Assembly (NCBI GenBank): GCA_947361225.1
Contig: CANAIK010000011.1
Coordinates: 1 to 38,245 of the forward strand
Direction: 5' to 3'
DNA from: an uncultured bacterium
GTDB taxonomy: Bacteria; Cyanobacteriota; Vampirovibrionia; Gastranaerophilales; Gastranaerophilaceae
Length of the DNA: 38,245 nucleotides
This document shows positions 8,148-16,397 of this stretch, in pieces. The notes under the pieces were generated by a model, which ran no database searches, was not told the DNA's origin, and saw only the letters and a program-made list of their open reading frames with translations. Within the stretch, counting starts at the first letter, position 1. Each line of letters begins with the position of its first letter. The position numbers were made by a program, and so were the translations under genes.

Positions 8148-9383
8148 CTAAATTAGGTCGTTATAATTATCCACTTTTATTTGTTCGGACGAGCTCAAAT
8201 CCTTAACGCTGTAGAATCCTTGATTAATTTCATCTTCCCCCAGAATTATAGCTTTTTTTGCGGTTTTTGAGGCTTTTTCAAGTTGTTTGGAGAATTTTCT
8301 GTTTCCATAATCAAATTCAGCTGATTTTCCCGACTCCCTTAGTTTTAGAGCCAATTTTAAAGCCTCTTTTTGATTATTCGAAACTATATAATAATCCGGT
8401 TTTTGAACCTCAACTTTTTCAATTAAGGAATAAAGCCTTTCAACTCCAAGCGCAAACCCTATTGCAGGGGTTTTAGGACCTCCTAAGGTTTCAACCAGAG
8501 AATCGTATCTTCCGCCCCCTAAAATTGCGCTTTGAGAGCCCAAGTGGGAGCTTTTTATTTCAAAAACGGTTCTATTGTAATAATCCAATCCTCGAACCAA
8601 AAATTTGTTAATTTTATAGTTAATTCCAAGTTCGTCTAAATAATTGGTTAAAGTATCAAAATGATTTTTGCAATGAGGACAAATATAATCCTTTAAAACA
8701 ACTTTTTTAATCTCCTCCAATCCAAGAATTTCTTGACAAGAGGGTTGTTTGCAATCAAGAATTCTAAGAGGATTTTTTTGATAGCGAACCTTGCAATCAG
8801 GACACATTTTATCAAGATAAGGTAGAATTGCCTCTTTAATTGAGTTTTTGTATTCTTCTTTACAAGTTTTGCATCCAAGGGAGTTTAGCTCTACTTCAAA
8901 ATCCGATAAATTGAAAGATTTTAGTAAATTAATCGCTAAAAAAATAATCTCAGCGTCCATTGAAGGGTCTTCAACTCCAAAAGCCTCAATTCCGATTTGG
9001 TGGAATTGTCTTTGACGACCGGCTTGTGGTCTTTCGTATCGAAACATTGGTCCGAAGTACCAAAATTTTTGAGGCGGGCTCAAACGTGATAAATTGTGCT
9101 CAATATACGCTCTTACAACTCCTGCTGTGTTTTCGGGGCGTAGGGTTATTGAGTTTTCGTTTTTTTTAGCCCCGCCAACAGAAAAAGTATACATTTCTTT
9201 GTTTACAATATCACTTGATTCCCCAACGCCACGATTAAAAAGTTCGGTTGCTTCAAAAATCGGGGTTTGAATTTTTGAGAATCCTGCTTTGCGGAAAGTT
9301 TCACTTGCAATTTTTTCGATTCTTTCCCAATTATAGGATTCGTCAAATAATATATCTTTTGTACCTCTTTGCGCTTTTATCAT
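8148..9383 (-). CDS. hisS: histidyl-tRNA synthetase
   Basis: Class II synthetase charging tRNA-His. The start at 9383 (MIKAQRGTKDILF) is chosen because TTGAGGAAAA lies 7 bases upstream; the frame could be opened at 9404 but without a ribosome site. The 411 residues show motif 2 (FRYERPQAGRQRQFHQIGIE), the histidine-specific RGLDYYNRTVFE, ILGGGRYDSL, and motif 3 (PAIGFALGVERL). The insertion domain carries four CxxC-type pairs (CKTC, CPDC, a C-x5-C element in DCKQPSCQ, CPHC) near 165-250. The C-terminal anticodon-binding domain covers about 320-411. It is upstream of map on the same strand. Confidence 0.97.
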   Translation of the reverse strand: MIKAQRGTKDILFDESYNWERIEKIASETFRKAGFSKIQTPIFEATELFNRGVGESSDIVNKEMYTFSVGGAKKNENSITLRPENTAGVVRAYIEHNLSRLSPPQKFWYFGPMFRYERPQAGRQRQFHQIGIEAFGVEDPSMDAEIIFLAINLLKSFNLSDFEVELNSLGCKTCKEEYKNSIKEAILPYLDKMCPDCKVRYQKNPLRILDCKQPSCQEILGLEEIKKVVLKDYICPHCKNHFDTLTNYLDELGINYKINKFLVRGLDYYNRTVFEIKSSHLGSQSAILGGGRYDSLVETLGGPKTPAIGFALGVERLYSLIEKVEVQKPDYYIVSNNQKEALKLALKLRESGKSAEFDYGNRKFSKQLEKASKTAKKAIILGEDEINQGFYSVKDLSSSEQIKVDNYNDLI

Positions 9384-9443
9384 AATATTTTCCTCAATTA
9401 TCAACTATAATTCTACAATAAAAATGATAAAAGCTCTAATTTT

Positions 9444-10085
9444 TTATAAATTCGGTAAATTTTGATTTCCCTTGGGACTTTCAAACCCGGTTGATCGTTC
9501 GGGAAGATTTTTGTATCCTTGATTCGATATTACAAATTTGTAAATATATTCGTGGGTGCAATTGCCTTTTTCAAAAAGCTGTTTAATTACATTCTCCCTT
9601 GTAACCAAAGGATGGGAAATTTCCTGCAATTTCGGATTATCGTCCGTTAATTCTTTCCAAACGGCTCCTTCCAGCGTCCAAGCGTAAGTTTCCTCGTTAA
9701 TTGAGTTCTCGTCGTCCTGATGGATTGCTTCGTGGGATAAAAGTGCGCTTAGAGCCTCAATCGGGGCATCTTTATGTTTTTCGTTAATATAAATACTAAG
9801 CTGTTTTTTTTCTAACCAGCCAAGAGCGTCAAAATTCGCATAAAGCGGGTTAATATTGGCAAGATTTTTGAATTCTATTTTTATTGGTTTTTTTGTTAAA
9901 TTATTCCCAAGAATCGCTTTTTTTGAAAAATTTCCGGTTGTATATTCCAGTTTTTCAACCGCCTGGATTAAATTTGGATCTTTTGTTATTTTTTTATATT
10001 TATTATAAAGTGTTTCATCAAGAGCTAATACATTAGAACTCAAAAAAGAAAACAAAAACAATGAACCTAACAATTTCTTTTTCAT
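9444..10085 (-). CDS. secreted putative zinc peptidase-like protein (HEAIH)
   Basis: 213 residues with a clear signal peptide (MKKKLLGSLFLFSFLSSNVLA, cleavage probably after residue 21), so it acts outside the inner membrane. Residues 118-122 are HEAIH, a match to the zincin HExxH motif, in the context LSALLSHEAIHQDDENS, followed by acidic residues at 131-132 (EETYAW) that could supply a third ligand. I do not recognise the family. The remainder has no repeats, and the C-terminal 25 residues look disordered. GGGGA precedes the ATG. It is expressed alone, divergent from the DUF486 gene. Catalytic activity is an inference from one motif. Confidence 0.7.
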   Translation of the reverse strand: MKKKLLGSLFLFSFLSSNVLALDETLYNKYKKITKDPNLIQAVEKLEYTTGNFSKKAILGNNLTKKPIKIEFKNLANINPLYANFDALGWLEKKQLSIYINEKHKDAPIEALSALLSHEAIHQDDENSINEETYAWTLEGAVWKELTDDNPKLQEISHPLVTRENVIKQLFEKGNCTHEYIYKFVISNQGYKNLPERSTGFESPKGNQNLPNL

Positions 10086-10188
10086 ACAATCCCCTTATCT
10101 TAAAAATCAACTTATTAATATTATACGCATAATTTTTTTATAATTACAAATTTGGATAATGCAAATTTTTTTGTAATAAAATAAAATT

Positions 10189-10527
10189 ATGCTTAAGTAT
10201 TTAACACCAATAATTCTGCTTACAATTTCCAATGTTTTTATGACATTTGCGTGGTATGGACATTTAAGATTTAAAAACAAAGCTTTGTTTTTGGTTATTT
10301 TGGTTTCTTGGTTAATTGCTTTTTTTGAATATTGTTTTCAGGTTCCTGCCAATCGAATCGGGTATGGGACTTACAATGCGGTTCAATTAAAAACAATTCA
10401 AGAAGTTATAACATTGGTTGTTTTTAGTGTTTTTAGTGTTCTGTATTTAAAAGAAAATTTTCGCTGGAACTATTTAATTGGATTCGTTTTTATTATTCTT
10501 GCAGTATTTTTCATTTTTAGAAAGTAA
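10189..10527 (+). CDS. DMT-superfamily small membrane protein, DUF486 type
   Basis: 112 residues with four predicted membrane helices (about 5-20, 30-46, 68-84, 92-110). The sequence NVFMTFAWYGHLRF, the motif FEYCFQVPANRIGY and the ending KENFRWNYLIGFVFIILAVF fit the DUF486 family, related to small multidrug-resistance-like transporters. Its substrate is unknown. A plausible promoter, TTGGAT-N16-TAATAA (10152-10179), ends only 9 bases before the ATG, so the message may be nearly leaderless; no Shine-Dalgarno is visible. The MFS gene starts 6 bases after its stop, suggesting co-transcription. Confidence 0.85.
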   Translation: MLKYLTPIILLTISNVFMTFAWYGHLRFKNKALFLVILVSWLIAFFEYCFQVPANRIGYGTYNAVQLKTIQEVITLVVFSVFSVLYLKENFRWNYLIGFVFIILAVFFIFRK

Positions 10528-10533
10528 ATATTT

Positions 10534-11772
10534 ATGACATTGCACAAAAAACATTATTTAAGATTTATTTTAATTTCTATTGCAACAATATTCTATTTTT
10601 TGGCAAATATTCAACGGGTTAGTGTTCCGGGTGCGATTTTTGATAATTTGCAATCGGATTTTTTGTCCGATGCGTCAAAAATTACTCTTTTGGGTGCGGT
10701 TTTTTGTTATATTTACGCTTTAACACAGCTTGTGGTAGGGCTTTTGGTTGATAAAATCGGAGGATTTAGAGTTATTGCAATAGGGGCAATAATTTTTGCT
10801 TTGGGAGCTATAATTTTTCCAATTTGCAATAATTTAGCACTTTTGTATTTATCAAGAGCTTTTTTAGGCTTTGGTGCCGCAACTTTTTATTTAAGCACGA
10901 TAAGGGAAGTGAAAAAATATTCAAAAGACAAAAATTTTTCTTTAGCGGTTTCATATATTCTTTTTATCGGATATAGCGGGGGAATCATTGCTAATGCGCC
11001 TTTTGTGTTTTTCGTTGGCAAATTTGGCTGGAGGTCTTGTTTATCAACAATAGGGATTTTTGCTTTAGTTCTTGCAATGGTTTATTTGATTGCGCTTTTT
11101 ATCTTTAAACCAACCCATATTGAAAAAAAGACAAAATTTTCCCTATCCCCTTTTGTTGAGGTTTTATCGAAGAAAGAGAATATTAATCTTTATCTGTTCG
11201 GATGTATTAACTACGGGCTTTATTATGTTTTGCAAAGTGTTATCGGGAAGAAATTTTTGGAAGATTTTTGCTATATTGCAGTTGACAAAGCAGCGATAAT
11301 CCTATCTTTAATGGCTTTAATTTCGGCTTTCGCAGGAACAATAAGCGCATTTGTTTCAAGGTGTTTAAATAATCGAAGATCAATAATTTTTAAGTTTTTT
11401 TCAATCCTATCAACATTGTCGGTTCTATCTGTTTGTTTATTTTTGATTCTTGATATCCATACAAAATTTATTGCGTTAATTTTTTGCATTCCCTCTTTTA
11501 TCGGTTCGATTTCACCGCTTTTAATTCTTAGTTTGCACGTTTATAACCGCTATCAGGTTTCAGCCACCGCTGTAGCGATTCAGAATTTCAGTTTTTTTAT
11601 GATGGTTGGATTCTTAGGGACAATTTCAGGATTGTTAATGAATGTTTTTGTCCCGAAAGCGAGTGAATCGGGAGTTTTAGTTTATTCTAACAATTCTTAT
11701 CTGCTTGTATTCTCTGTATTTTTTGTTCTTAGTTTAGTTGAAGTTATTTGTGCTTATAGAATTCGAGATTAG
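10534..11772 (+). CDS. major facilitator superfamily transporter, 412 aa
   Basis: A 12-helix inner-membrane carrier by hydrophobicity. The inter-helix 2-3 loop GLLVDKIGGFRVIAIG matches the MFS signature G-x-x-x-D-x-x-G-x-R. The helix 4-5 region has RAFLGFGAATFYLSTIREV, and a conserved SGGIIANAP patch follows. The substrate cannot be told from sequence; the general layout resembles organophosphate or sugar-phosphate and nitrate/oxalate-type MFS members. It sits directly behind the DUF486 gene, and its last 4 bases overlap the end of the convergent RseP-like gene. Confidence 0.88.
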   Translation: MTLHKKHYLRFILISIATIFYFLANIQRVSVPGAIFDNLQSDFLSDASKITLLGAVFCYIYALTQLVVGLLVDKIGGFRVIAIGAIIFALGAIIFPICNNLALLYLSRAFLGFGAATFYLSTIREVKKYSKDKNFSLAVSYILFIGYSGGIIANAPFVFFVGKFGWRSCLSTIGIFALVLAMVYLIALFIFKPTHIEKKTKFSLSPFVEVLSKKENINLYLFGCINYGLYYVLQSVIGKKFLEDFCYIAVDKAAIILSLMALISAFAGTISAFVSRCLNNRRSIIFKFFSILSTLSVLSVCLFLILDIHTKFIALIFCIPSFIGSISPLLILSLHVYNRYQVSATAVAIQNFSFFMMVGFLGTISGLLMNVFVPKASESGVLVYSNNSYLLVFSVFFVLSLVEVICAYRIRD

Positions 11773-13160
11773 AATTTTTTTGTAATAAGAGCAAAAATAT
11801 CATTGTAACAAATTGCAATCATAAGAATAATAAGCAGAATAAAGAAAAAGTTGTTAATTTTTTCCCCGAATTCTCTTGATGGTTTTTTGCCTGTTATTTT
11901 TTCTATAATTAAGAACATAACGTGTCCGCCGTCGAGCGCAGGGATTGGAAGAAAATTCATGATTGCGAGGTTTATACTAATCATTGCAGTAAGTAGAATC
12001 CCGTTCAACATTCCCTTAGAAGCGATAATATCCCCTCCGACTTTAACAATTGCAATTACCCCGTGCATATCAGATGCGCTCACTTTTCCTGTAATGAGCT
12101 GCCAAAGGCTGTATAACATTGTAGTTGTTGTTGTGTATAAATAAGAACAGGATTTAACCACGATTTGTTTTGGAGTTTTTGTTTCTTGATAAACGTCATT
12201 AATCGTTAATAATACCCCAAGAACCCCTTCTTGATTGACTTTGATATCATTAATCGTAAGTTCTTTGTTGTTTCTTAAAACCGTTATACTAAGAGGTTTG
12301 TATGTGTCGGAAAGCGCCAGGGCTAAATCGTTTAAAGAAGTATCTTCGTCGAATTTATAGGTTTTTTTATTAAGGATTTTATTTCTTAGTTCAATTTGAT
12401 TTTTATTAAGTTCAAGACCTTCTTTTTTGTATTTTTCAAGCCCTTGAAGTACATTATCGTTGACAAAGAGCGGTTTTTCAGGTTTTTGATTAACAAGAGT
12501 TACAACCGTGTCTTTTTTTATTGTATCTTTAATTCCGGGGTTTAGTTTTTTTAATTCTTGAAGATTTTCTTCATATAAAGTTTTTTGTGCGTAATTATCG
12601 AAAAGTTTTGAATTCTGCGCAAAGAAACTTAGTTGATATAAAGAATTAATTTTTTTTCCGTTAACATATACAAATTTGTCGTTTTTTTCTAAACCCTGAG
12701 CTTTAGCATTCGAGGTAATTTTATCCGAAAAACCGCTAACAAAAATATCTTGAGTCGAACTCGGGAGTTTGTGATAATAAAGAGCGCAGCTCATTACAAG
12801 AAAAACCGCAAATAGGATATTCATTAAAACCCCTGCGCTTACAACAAAAAGTTTTTGATAAATCGGTTTGTTGTCATAAAGTTCTTCGGAATCTTCAGGA
12901 AGATATTCGTCCTCGTTTAAGCTTTTTTCTTCCTCGTTATCGTTTTTTGGTTCAGCGAAACTTACATAACCTCCAAATAGAAAAGCGTGGATATAAAAAA
13001 CAGTATCCTTCCACTTGAAAAGTTTCCAAGACGGTCCAATAGGCATTCCTATGCCAAAACGTGTTACTCGAACATTGCACATTCTTGCGGCTATAAAATG
13101 ACCTAATTCGTGGACTAATACAAGTGCGCTAATGAGCAAAATCATTATTATTTGGTTCAT
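11769..13160 (-). CDS. rseP: RseP-type intramembrane (site-2) metalloprotease
   Basis: Membrane M50 zinc protease that cleaves membrane-bound regulators such as anti-sigma factors. The first helix holds the active site VHELGH (H17, E18, H21), and the third metal ligand is in NFLPIPALDGGH near residue 400. Four membrane segments are visible (N-terminal, about 110-130, and two near the C-terminus). Between them is a long, Lys/Asn-rich periplasmic region of about 200 residues holding a PDZ-like part (SGFSDKITSNAKAQGLEKND). At 463 residues it is longer than many cyanobacterial forms (about 365). GAGGAG precedes the ATG. It lies 17 bases downstream of the acidic coiled-coil gene. Confidence 0.9.
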   Translation of the reverse strand: MNQIIMILLISALVLVHELGHFIAARMCNVRVTRFGIGMPIGPSWKLFKWKDTVFYIHAFLFGGYVSFAEPKNDNEEEKSLNEDEYLPEDSEELYDNKPIYQKLFVVSAGVLMNILFAVFLVMSCALYYHKLPSSTQDIFVSGFSDKITSNAKAQGLEKNDKFVYVNGKKINSLYQLSFFAQNSKLFDNYAQKTLYEENLQELKKLNPGIKDTIKKDTVVTLVNQKPEKPLFVNDNVLQGLEKYKKEGLELNKNQIELRNKILNKKTYKFDEDTSLNDLALALSDTYKPLSITVLRNNKELTINDIKVNQEGVLGVLLTINDVYQETKTPKQIVVKSCSYLYTTTTTMLYSLWQLITGKVSASDMHGVIAIVKVGGDIIASKGMLNGILLTAMISINLAIMNFLPIPALDGGHVMFLIIEKITGKKPSREFGEKINNFFFILLIILMIAICYNDIFALITKKF

Positions 13161-13177
13161 AAACTCCTCTTTTGTTT

Positions 13178-14173
13178 TTATTTTTTATGGGGAACTTTTT
13201 TATATAAACCAAATAATGTCGGTTTATAGGAATTTAGATTTTTATTGGATTCAGCCAATAAAAGTTTTAATTTTTTGTTCTGTTCTTCTAAGGAACGTGA
13301 TTTGTGCTCTAATTTTCTGTTTTTTTCTTTTAATTCTGATAGTTGAGCGCTATTGTCAACATCACGTAAATACATTGAACCAACATATTTTGTAATTTTG
13401 CGAGCTAAGGAACGAGCCACCAGATTTAGAGCTCTTTCTGAAATATCCAGTTTAAGTTCGTTATTTTTTTGTTGTTCTTGATCTTTTTGATATTGTTCTG
13501 AGTTAATATATTCTTTAAATTTTTCTTGAACTTCAAAAGAGCTTGAAACCAAACTCATATCATCGGGATCAATATCTTTTCCTGATGAAATAAGGCTTTG
13601 CTCGAATTCCTGACGTTCTTTAACATCCTTGGAAACAATTTGCATTGCCCCTTCTAAGGTTCCAAGTTTATGATAAGGATGTTCAATATTCTCGTCTTCT
13701 TCCTCGTCTTCGTCTTCTAATTCGTCTTCAATTTTGCTTGAAACCTCAGTTTCGTTGGAAGTGTTTGTAACTTCGGTCTTTTCTTCGGTTTCTTCTTTAA
13801 TTTCTTCTGTTGTATTGTTATTTTCTTGTTCGTTTTTGTCTTGTTCCACGTTTTCTTGAGCGGGTTCAGTCGGTGTATTGTCTACAGTTTCTTTTTCTAT
13901 TTGTTCGTTTGTCGCAACTTCTTCTTTTGTGTCTTTTTCCATGGTTTCTTTGCTTTCAGATTCATTTGTATCATTTGATGAGGCTGAAAAAAGGTTGTTG
14001 ATAATTAAATCAAGAGAATTTTTGTCGTAGAATTCTTGTCCTTTTTCATCTTCAAAAATTGCTTCTACTTTCCATTGTTCAAAAAAGCTGTCAAGAGTGT
14101 AGTTGTCAATGTAGTAGCCCTTAGCAGCAAGATGTTCTAAAATTTCATTTTTTGTATAAACGTTTGATAACAT
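13178..14173 (-). CDS. acidic coiled-coil protein with HTH-like N-terminus, 331 aa
   Basis: Function unknown. Three parts are visible. Residues 1-62 (YTKNEILEHLAAKGYYIDNY, then YDKNSLDLIINNLF) resemble a small helical DNA- or protein-binding module. Residues 65-165 are a low-complexity, very acidic linker dominated by E, T, N and D, including EDELEDEDEEEDE. Residues 165-331 are helical and end in a coiled coil (about 275-312: LSELKEKNRKLEHKSRSLEE) followed by a basic tail. There is no signal peptide or membrane segment. The gene is just upstream of rseP on the same strand and may be co-transcribed with it. The layout is reminiscent of scaffold or cell-division-associated proteins, but that is only a resemblance. 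Confidence 0.75.
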   Translation of the reverse strand: MLSNVYTKNEILEHLAAKGYYIDNYTLDSFFEQWKVEAIFEDEKGQEFYDKNSLDLIINNLFSASSNDTNESESKETMEKDTKEEVATNEQIEKETVDNTPTEPAQENVEQDKNEQENNNTTEEIKEETEEKTEVTNTSNETEVSSKIEDELEDEDEEEDENIEHPYHKLGTLEGAMQIVSKDVKERQEFEQSLISSGKDIDPDDMSLVSSSFEVQEKFKEYINSEQYQKDQEQQKNNELKLDISERALNLVARSLARKITKYVGSMYLRDVDNSAQLSELKEKNRKLEHKSRSLEEQNKKLKLLLAESNKNLNSYKPTLFGLYKKVPHKK

Positions 14174-14227
14174 AATTCACCTTATATTTATTATTATAAT
14201 CCAAAAATCTTTTCTAGTCTAGTCCAA

Positions 14228-14251
14228 TAAAAAAAAGCCTCAAAAAGAGGC
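14228..14251 (-). terminator. intrinsic terminator of the 14273-19068 minus-strand cluster
   Basis: Reading the minus strand, GCCTC-TTTTT-GAGGC (14251 down to 14237) is followed by a run of eight T. It lies about 22 bases after the stop of the AMIN-like gene and separates that cluster from the acidic coiled-coil gene. Confidence 0.88.
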
Positions 14252-14272
14252 ATTTATTGGTTGAGTATTATA

Positions 14273-15403
14273 TTAAATTATTTGTTTTGCTTTTGATAAC
14301 GAGCTTTTTAGGCCATTTGCAAGGTCGCCTCTTCCTGATTGTTCGTAAATTTTTGTAACTGATTCTAAGAATCTCAAATTGTCTGATTTTAATGTTTGTT
14401 TTTGTCTTGGTTCCTCAATTTTTTTATTTGGTCTTTGAATATAAGGACTTGTGAACTTTTGAATTGGTTCTCGTTTGGGAATTCCCAAGTTTTCTTTACG
14501 TGGATTAAGTTTTATTGTTTCTTGATCTAAATAAGGATTTTTAGTGCTTTTTTGATATTGATTAAGCGCAATTCCTTTTTTAATTGAATCAGGTTCAAGG
14601 GTTTTGGGTTTGGAGCTGTATTTTGTTTTTAAATAATCATTATATTTTTGATGAGCAATACTTAACTCCATTTGCGCTTTTCTAATCGTTTCGTTTCTTC
14701 TTGATAAATCTTCAAATTCGTTTTTTTCCTCAACGACACTGCGATTTAGATTTTGATTCAAACCTATAAGGGGTTCGTTGTCTAAAGAAAGTTTTTTTGT
14801 TAGTGATTTAATGATAAAAGCACTAAAGGCAAATATTGAAAGAATAATAAGAATCATTCCCAAGGGTCCTTCTTTTAAACTTTTTAGGAAAGTTGCAAGA
14901 AGATGGGAAAAATTAAAAGAATTATCGTCCCAGCCTTGAATCGAATCGTCTTCATAGTCATAGTTTGTTGGTTGATAATCGCTCAAAGGACGATTAATTA
15001 CAACTTTTTTTGTAGGGTCTTTTGTTTCAAGAAGTGAATTTACAAAAATAAGTTCTGTGTTTCTTGCGTTTTTTCCTTCAACATAAATTCGAACCTTGTT
15101 TTTATCAAGTTGTTTTACAATAACATTGTCAATATTGACTACATCGTCATAAACTGTTCCGATTTCAGGCGCTAAGGTTGAATTTTTAAGATCGAAATAA
15201 ATATTTCCGTTCTCATCAACCTTGCTTTTATAATTGGTGATTTTTGTTGAATCAACGCTCAATTCATAGGCATTTGCCTTTTCTTTGGAATTGGAAATCG
15301 TTACAGAAGAAATTATATTCTCACTTGCAAAACAAGATAGTGTTGTTAGTGCAAAAATCACTGTTAATAATATTTTCAAGGAAACATTTTTCATTTTCCG
15401 CAT
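14273..15403 (-). CDS. exported AMIN-like protein with one membrane helix, 376 aa
   Basis: An N-terminal signal segment (about residues 1-26, ending SCFA) is followed by a beta-rich domain (27-150: SSVTISNSKEKANAYELSVD, then KVRIYVEGKNARNTELIFV). This resembles AMIN domains, which bind cell wall or outer-membrane partners and are common in Cyanobacteria. A single membrane helix lies at about 180-200 (GMILIILSIFAFSAFIIKSL), and a long basic, Gln/Lys-rich and probably disordered cytosolic tail follows. So the protein may link periplasm to cytoplasm. Two starts are close together (15403 and 15394); GGGGAG lies near both. The AMIN assignment is by pattern and not certain. Confidence 0.7.
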   Translation of the reverse strand: MRKMKNVSLKILLTVIFALTTLSCFASENIISSVTISNSKEKANAYELSVDSTKITNYKSKVDENGNIYFDLKNSTLAPEIGTVYDDVVNIDNVIVKQLDKNKVRIYVEGKNARNTELIFVNSLLETKDPTKKVVINRPLSDYQPTNYDYEDDSIQGWDDNSFNFSHLLATFLKSLKEGPLGMILIILSIFAFSAFIIKSLTKKLSLDNEPLIGLNQNLNRSVVEEKNEFEDLSRRNETIRKAQMELSIAHQKYNDYLKTKYSSKPKTLEPDSIKKGIALNQYQKSTKNPYLDQETIKLNPRKENLGIPKREPIQKFTSPYIQRPNKKIEEPRQKQTLKSDNLRFLESVTKIYEQSGRGDLANGLKSSLSKAKQII

Positions 15404-15461
15404 ACTCTCCCCATAAATAAATCTATAATTAGATAATATTTTTTTATAAGAAGAGTTTCAT

Positions 15462-15507
15462 CAATCTTAAGATTGTTTTTTTCTCAATCTAAAGATTGAT
15501 TTTTTTT
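15462..15507 (+). terminator. two tandem hairpin plus T-run elements facing the plus strand
   Basis: CAATCTTAAGATTG (15462-15475) is followed by seven T, and 10 bases later CAATCTAAAGATTG (15485-15498) is followed by ATTTTTTTT. Each can form a 5-bp stem with a 4-base loop. On the plus strand they look like weak intrinsic terminators, yet every annotated gene here is on the minus strand; the second one covers the ribH stop codon. They may end an antisense transcript or act as an mRNA 3' hairpin for ribH. Confidence 0.4.
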
Positions 15508-15962
15508 ATAACATTAACAGTTTCAATCGCAGCTTGTGCGCATTCTGCTCCCTTGTTTCCGGCTTTAGAACCCGCTCTTTCGATTGCTTGGGCTAGAGTA
15601 TCCGTTGTTAGGACTCCAAAAAGTACCGGGATTTGGGTTTGCATTGAAACAGAGGCGATTCCCTTGGACAATTCAGCGCAAACATAATCATAATGGTCGG
15701 TTGAACCTTTAATTACGGCTCCAAGCGCAACAATAGCGCTGTATTTTTTTGTTTTTGCCGCAACAAGGGCGGTTAGGGGAATTTCAAAAGCCCCCGGGAC
15801 TTTAATAACATCAATATTGTCGTCTTTAACATTCAATCTTTTAAAGGTATCAATCGCACCTTCTAATAATTTAGAACCTATAAAATCGTTGAATCGAGAA
15901 ACTACAATACAGAATTTATCCTCTTGTTGGGCGTATAAATCCCCTTCTAATATATTGGTCAT
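15489..15962 (-). CDS. ribH: 6,7-dimethyl-8-ribityllumazine synthase
   Basis: Penultimate enzyme of riboflavin synthesis, joining the ribityl-pyrimidine and dihydroxybutanone phosphate; it usually assembles as a 60-mer or pentamer. 157 residues is normal length. Typical motifs are [20 protein letters not shown] near 19, [11 protein letters not shown] near 56-66, [16 protein letters not shown] near 81-96, and [13 protein letters not shown] near the end. GGAAAGGAG lies 8 bases upstream. It overlaps the upstream orphan gene by 4 bases. No other riboflavin genes are in the window. Confidence 0.97.
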   Translation of the reverse strand: MTNILEGDLYAQQEDKFCIVVSRFNDFIGSKLLEGAIDTFKRLNVKDDNIDVIKVPGAFEIPLTALVAAKTKKYSAIVALGAVIKGSTDHYDYVCAELSKGIASVSMQTQIPVLFGVLTTDTLAQAIERAGSKAGNKGAECAQAAIETVNVIKKINL

Positions 15963-16393
15963 TTTTGTTGCTCCTTTCCTTCTTCTTTTGTATATGTTAC
16001 AAAAGAAGGTGGTTTAATAACGGTTCTTGCGTCAAGTCCGCCTTTTTTATCGTATGTTGTAATAATAATCATATTTAAACTATCGTCATATTGAATGCTG
16101 TTGCAGCTTTTGCACTCAGTTTCAAAGGTGTAGGTTGCTTGATTTTTGTTATAAGGATTGTGCGTCACGGGATTAAGCTCATCAACCACTTTTTGAGCGG
16201 CGTTTGATGGTTTAATTGAAGGATTCTGATTAAATTCTTCTAATATTTTATTCACAAAAACAGAAGTTACCTCATTAATTTTCTCAATTTTTTTAGCCTC
16301 TTTTTTCTTTTTTATATCCGGAAAAAAGTAGAATCCGAGTCCGATTGACGCTAGAATTGAAATCATAACACCACCCAATAGAATTTTTTTCAT
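15959..16393 (-). CDS. membrane-anchored orphan protein, 144 aa
   Basis: I do not recognise this protein. Residues 1-26 are a single hydrophobic N-terminal segment ([20 protein letters not shown]) that could be an uncleaved anchor or signal peptide. A Lys/Glu-rich linker ([13 protein letters not shown]) follows, then a small domain with one CxxC ([10 protein letters not shown]), which could be redox-active or bind metal. It lies between a NAGPA-like gene and ribH with spacings of 4 and -4 bases, so it is in the same transcript. Its context suggests an envelope role; nothing more can be said. Confidence 0.7.
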   Translation of the reverse strand: MKKILLGGVMISILASIGLGFYFFPDIKKKKEAKKIEKINEVTSVFVNKILEEFNQNPSIKPSNAAQKVVDELNPVTHNPYNKNQATYTFETECKSCNSIQYDDSLNMIIITTYDKKGGLDARTVIKPPSFVTYTKEEGKEQQK

Positions 16394-16397
16394 TTTT

